The notes under the pieces: generated by a model
The model's database searches: none
What the model was told of the DNA's origin: nothing
What the model saw: only the letters and a program-made list of their open reading frames with translations
Assembly (NCBI GenBank): GCA_023489065.1
Contig: JAMDCL010000031.1
Location: forward strand, 1-6,998
From: Deltaproteobacteria bacterium
GTDB lineage: Bacteria; JAMCPX01
DNA: 6,998 bases
Reading direction: 5' to 3'
In this document: in pieces, positions 4,618-6,998 of the stretch
Position numbering within the stretch: position 1 is the first letter of the stretch
How the letters are laid out: the number at the start of each line of letters is the position of its first letter
Position numbers and translations under genes: made by a program

Positions 4618-6183
4618 TCAGGGGTATGAACGGATTGTTGTTTTGACTTTTTTTTGTACCGGGTCATATCTCAGAATGACGGACTTCCTTTCCCCGGATA
4701 ACATCGTTACCTTGAGTCTTTTCACGCCAAACGCCTTGTTTTTGAACAAGAGGGTGTACTCTCCGGGCTGAATCATAAACTGCGTTACCGGTGTAATACC
4801 GGCAAACTTGTCAGAGACCCCGTCCTCTATATAAACGTTCGCCCATGGCACGGCATTTATTGACAGCACAGCCTGAGCTGTATGTTTGATACTGTGCGCT
4901 GTTTGTTCTGGATAAGAAAAGCCGCCGGAACCCGGGAACTTGATGATTTTTCCCTTTGAGGCATCCGGGCTTTGCTGCAAAACGATATTTTTCTTCAAAA
5001 CGGCATTGTCCGGTTTATTCTCATGCGGTGTCCCTGGCATGGAAGAAGGTATCGCCTTGACTTTAGGGTCAGGAGCGCGCTGTTGTATCGAGAGCAATAA
5101 TACACAACATCCCATGATAAGCGTTATGATAAGGGAGTATTTTATGATTTTTTTTACGGTCCTGTGCTTTTTTAAACCATGCCCCTGAGATTGCTTATCC
5201 AATAACAGGATATCCGAAGCAAGGTCCTGCTGACTACGCTCCGAGGACAGGGCATTCAGAAGGCCGGATACTGCAGCCCTGGAAGACACGACATCCGGAT
5301 ACAGGGCATGGAGGGCTTGCCGGAACGATTCCGGTGTTTGGAACCTATCGGAAGGAAGCGCCGACAATGCCTTTTCGACGATTGTTTCAAGTTCTAACGA
5401 TATGGACGGATTTATTCCCGATGGCTTACCTTCGATCATAGAAGCCTGAACGTGTTTTAACAGGGTCATGTCTGTATCCCCGGCATACGCCTGCCGGTGC
5501 GTTAAAAGTTCAAAGAGTATCAGTGCAGCGGAATAAAGGTCGCTTCTGAAGTCAAGCGGCTCTCCCCGGGCCTGTTCCGGGGACATGTACCTAAGCTTCC
5601 CTTTTAACGTACCGGCGAGAGTCGTCGAGATAGAATCTCTTGTCTTTGCAATACCGAAATCCGTCAACTTCACGTCACCGTCGAAAGACAGCAATATGTT
5701 GTGCGGCGTTATGTCCCTGTGTACAATACCGGTACTGTTGCCGTCCATGTCTTTTATCGATGCAGTGTAATCCAGTGCCTTGAGGACCTCGGTTATGATA
5801 TACACGGATATATCAATCCGCGGTTTTATCTTATTGCTTATAGCCAGATCGATGAATTCTGAAAGGTCTATTCCGTTGATGTATTCCGTTGCTATGTACG
5901 GGGTTTTGGCTATTTCTCCAAAATCGATGATCTGGACGATGTTCGGATGCACCAAACGTGCATTGAGCCTCGCTTCATCGATAAACATATCCAGAAATGA
6001 TCGATCGGATGATATCTGTTTATGCATCAGTTTCAAAGCAACGGGCTTTTTGAAGCCATAGGGACCCGTCATAACAGCCATATACACGTCAGCCATACCA
6101 CCGCTTGCTCTATGCCTTAGAAGCCTGTATTTGCCGATCCTCCGGTTATCCGGCGACAAACATGTCTCCCGCGGTAATAGCAT
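4618..6183 (-). CDS. Membrane-anchored Ser/Thr protein kinase with PEGA-like C-terminal domain
   Basis: The product is 521 residues from ATG 6183. The kinase domain spans about 17-295: glycine loop HRASGGMADVY (26-35, first glycine replaced by alanine), K51 in VALKLM, E70 in the C helix, HRD 155-157 with N162, DFG 175-177, and SPE 201-203. All catalytic residues are present. A juxtamembrane stretch leads to one membrane helix at about 347-366. After a flexible proline-rich part, residues 438-508 look like a PEGA domain: VPWANVYIEDG, AGITPV, IQPGEYTLLF. The kinase is therefore cytoplasmic and the tail extracytoplasmic. The gene overlaps the end of the DUF192 gene by 38 bases. An alternative TTG start at 6159 has GGGAG six bases upstream, better than the weak GGAA before ATG 6183, and would drop 8 residues. 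It is third in an operon with DUF192 and TPR genes. The frame extends to 6309, but that part is only the DUF192 shadow. Confidence 0.93.
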   Translation of the reverse strand: MLLPRETCLSPDNRRIGKYRLLRHRASGGMADVYMAVMTGPYGFKKPVALKLMHKQISSDRSFLDMFIDEARLNARLVHPNIVQIIDFGEIAKTPYIATEYINGIDLSEFIDLAISNKIKPRIDISVYIITEVLKALDYTASIKDMDGNSTGIVHRDITPHNILLSFDGDVKLTDFGIAKTRDSISTTLAGTLKGKLRYMSPEQARGEPLDFRSDLYSAALILFELLTHRQAYAGDTDMTLLKHVQASMIEGKPSGINPSISLELETIVEKALSALPSDRFQTPESFRQALHALYPDVVSSRAAVSGLLNALSSERSQQDLASDILLLDKQSQGHGLKKHRTVKKIIKYSLIITLIMGCCVLLLSIQQRAPDPKVKAIPSSMPGTPHENKPDNAVLKKNIVLQQSPDASKGKIIKFPGSGGFSYPEQTAHSIKHTAQAVLSINAVPWANVYIEDGVSDKFAGITPVTQFMIQPGEYTLLFKNKAFGVKRLKVTMLSGERKSVILRYDPVQKKVKTTIRSYP

Positions 6184-6499
6184 AATATTCCGCTGTGCCG
6201 GCTTGTATCTCAACAACCTGAACAGCACCCCATACGGGCATGGACAACCTGAAAGGCTTGAGGCGTTTGACCGCAACAACCTTACCGGTACCGTCCAGGT
6301 AGAGCACATCGATGCTGAACCGCATAAACATGGTATGCACCCAGTTGCAGTCCTTTATCAGCAGGCCTTGATCGTGCTCTATACCGGGCTTGAACATCAG
6401 GCCCATGAATTGTTTATACAGAGTATCTGCAACCCTGAGGTTGAAACAGGGTTCACGGTTTGCAGACGATGAAGCGCTCTTTAATCTTCTTATAAACAT
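6146..6499 (-). CDS. DUF192 family protein
   Basis: The product is 117 residues. The DUF192 fold fills residues about 19-116: FNLRVADTLYKQFMGLMFKP, then GLLIKDCNWVHTMFMRFSIDVLYLDGTGKVVAVKRLKP, then VQVVEIQAGTAEYYAITAGD. These match the family landmarks (GLM, the W/HTMFM-IDVLYLD core, the V-E-AG-A-GD tail). The biochemical role of DUF192 is not established. No signal peptide is present, so this member appears cytoplasmic. ATG 6499 has AAAAGGA five bases upstream, which supports it. The first 47 bases overlap the 3' end of the TPR gene in another frame, so residues 1-16 (MFIRRLKSASSSANRE) lie in double-coding DNA and precede the domain. Its last 38 bases overlap the kinase gene. DUF192 genes occur in clusters with Tad-type pilus and FHA/kinase genes in related bacteria, which is a hint only. 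Confidence 0.85.
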   Translation of the reverse strand: MFIRRLKSASSSANREPCFNLRVADTLYKQFMGLMFKPGIEHDQGLLIKDCNWVHTMFMRFSIDVLYLDGTGKVVAVKRLKPFRLSMPVWGAVQVVEIQAGTAEYYAITAGDMFVAG

Positions 6500-6998
6500 C
6501 TGTGTCCTTTTGTGCCATATCCAGTGCTTGATTGTAAAGCCTGCACGCCTCCGGCATGTTTGCGCCTGAGATCATATATGCTGTTTTGTACAACCTTTCT
6601 GCCTTATTGTTCAAAGCAGAGAACCCGCGGGCCGCCTCAGCATTATCCGGATCGAATTTTAAAGACTCCCGAAAACAGACGTTTGCCCGATGATACCGGC
6701 CGTCTGCAAACGCCTGCTTGCCCAGCAGGCCGTAGGACAGGGAATAATATCTTTGTACTTTTTTTTCGTCCGCAGAGCCGCGAATGCCGAGCAGGGTGAC
6801 GAATGCCTGTACCTTATCGAATGATTTTATTGCCCCTGCATAATCACGAGATTCGAATGCTTTTTTCCCGATACTGAAGTATTTTTTTATATTCGCCGCA
6901 ATGGCAATCTTCTTTGCATCATTTTTGTTCTGCGCATCCATCCAAAAACGTACGGCTGCATCGAAATCACCTCTTCTATAAGCACTATACCCCGAATT
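6453..6998 (-). CDS. TPR-repeat protein, 5' end beyond the window
   Basis: The last 181 residues are visible. The frame is open to the right edge. The 19 residues before the first in-window ATG (6941) read NSGYSAYRRGDFDAAVRFW, a good TPR helix pair, so the gene surely starts outside the window and ATG 6941 is internal. At least three or four TPR units can be seen, marked by AYRRGDFDAAVRFW, AFESRDYAGAIKSFDKV, AFADGRYHRANVCFRESLKFDPDN and AYMISGANMPEACRLYNQAL. There is no membrane segment in this part. TPRs act as a protein-binding scaffold. C-terminal ends of this style occur on FHA-TPR proteins next to Ser/Thr kinases in Deltaproteobacteria, so an FHA domain upstream is possible but unseen. 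The gene overlaps DUF192 by 47 bases, so all three genes are likely co-transcribed, with the promoter outside the window. Confidence 0.85.
   Translation of the reverse strand, partial: NSGYSAYRRGDFDAAVRFWMDAQNKNDAKKIAIAANIKKYFSIGKKAFESRDYAGAIKSFDKVQAFVTLLGIRGSADEKKVQRYYSLSYGLLGKQAFADGRYHRANVCFRESLKFDPDNAEAARGFSALNNKAERLYKTAYMISGANMPEACRLYNQALDMAQKDTDVYKKIKERFIVCKP

Noticed and set aside
6184..6309. Kinase N-terminus extended to 6309
   Set aside because: Those 42 residues are the DUF192 coding region in another frame, are cysteine- and arginine-rich, and precede the normal kinase start.
6512..6799. Plus-strand open frame opposite the TPR gene
   Set aside because: It is a shadow of the TPR coding frame, with low-quality composition.

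Overview
The window looks like chromosomal DNA from a Gram-negative bacterium, most likely a member of the Desulfobacterota/Myxococcota (old Deltaproteobacteria) sphere. This placement is an inference. It rests on the Ser/Thr kinase, whose glycine loop reads SGGMADVY and whose activation segment reads GTLKGKLRYMSPEQ (a flavour common in those groups), on the fused PEGA-like tail, and on the density of short palindromic repeats. No rRNA, tRNA or CRISPR is visible, so the placement stays tentative.

Layout. (1) 1-1366 is a gene-poor, repeat-rich stretch. A short unit carrying TAACGCCCTTCC, usually followed by a hairpin CCCTCTTA/TAAGAGGG, occurs five times. Two long copies (247-343 and 1071-1167; 97 bp, 4 mismatches) flank the only gene here, a small four-helix membrane protein of unknown function (690-1070, +). 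Other palindromic repeat families sit between them. (2) 1367-1963 (-) is a two-gene toxin-antitoxin-like operon: a DUF433 protein, then a DUF5615 PIN-like protein. It has its own extended -10 promoter and an inverted repeat near the start site. (3) 2029-3376 is an apparently intact 1.35 kb insertion sequence of the ISNCY/IS1202 type. It has TGT termini, a doubled inverted repeat at each end and a 400-residue DDE transposase. (4) 3550-4569 (+) is an aldo/keto reductase with its own likely promoter. (5) 4618-6998 (-) is a tight operon: a TPR protein that enters from beyond the right edge, a DUF192 protein, and a membrane-anchored Ser/Thr kinase with an extracytoplasmic PEGA-like domain. Each gene overlaps the next by tens of bases.

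How it fits together. The left two thirds is an accessory zone: repeats, a TA pair and an IS whose left end lies in the upstream part of the TA promoter. The right third is a signalling operon. The kinase would sense or anchor outside the membrane and phosphorylate cytoplasmic partners. The TPR protein (perhaps with an FHA domain beyond the window) and the DUF192 protein are candidate partners. Nothing seen proves a wholly new system. The points most worth a second look are the kinase-DUF192-TPR operon, the doubled IS ends with a hairpin over the transposase Shine-Dalgarno, and the direct-repeat-bounded membrane-gene cassette.
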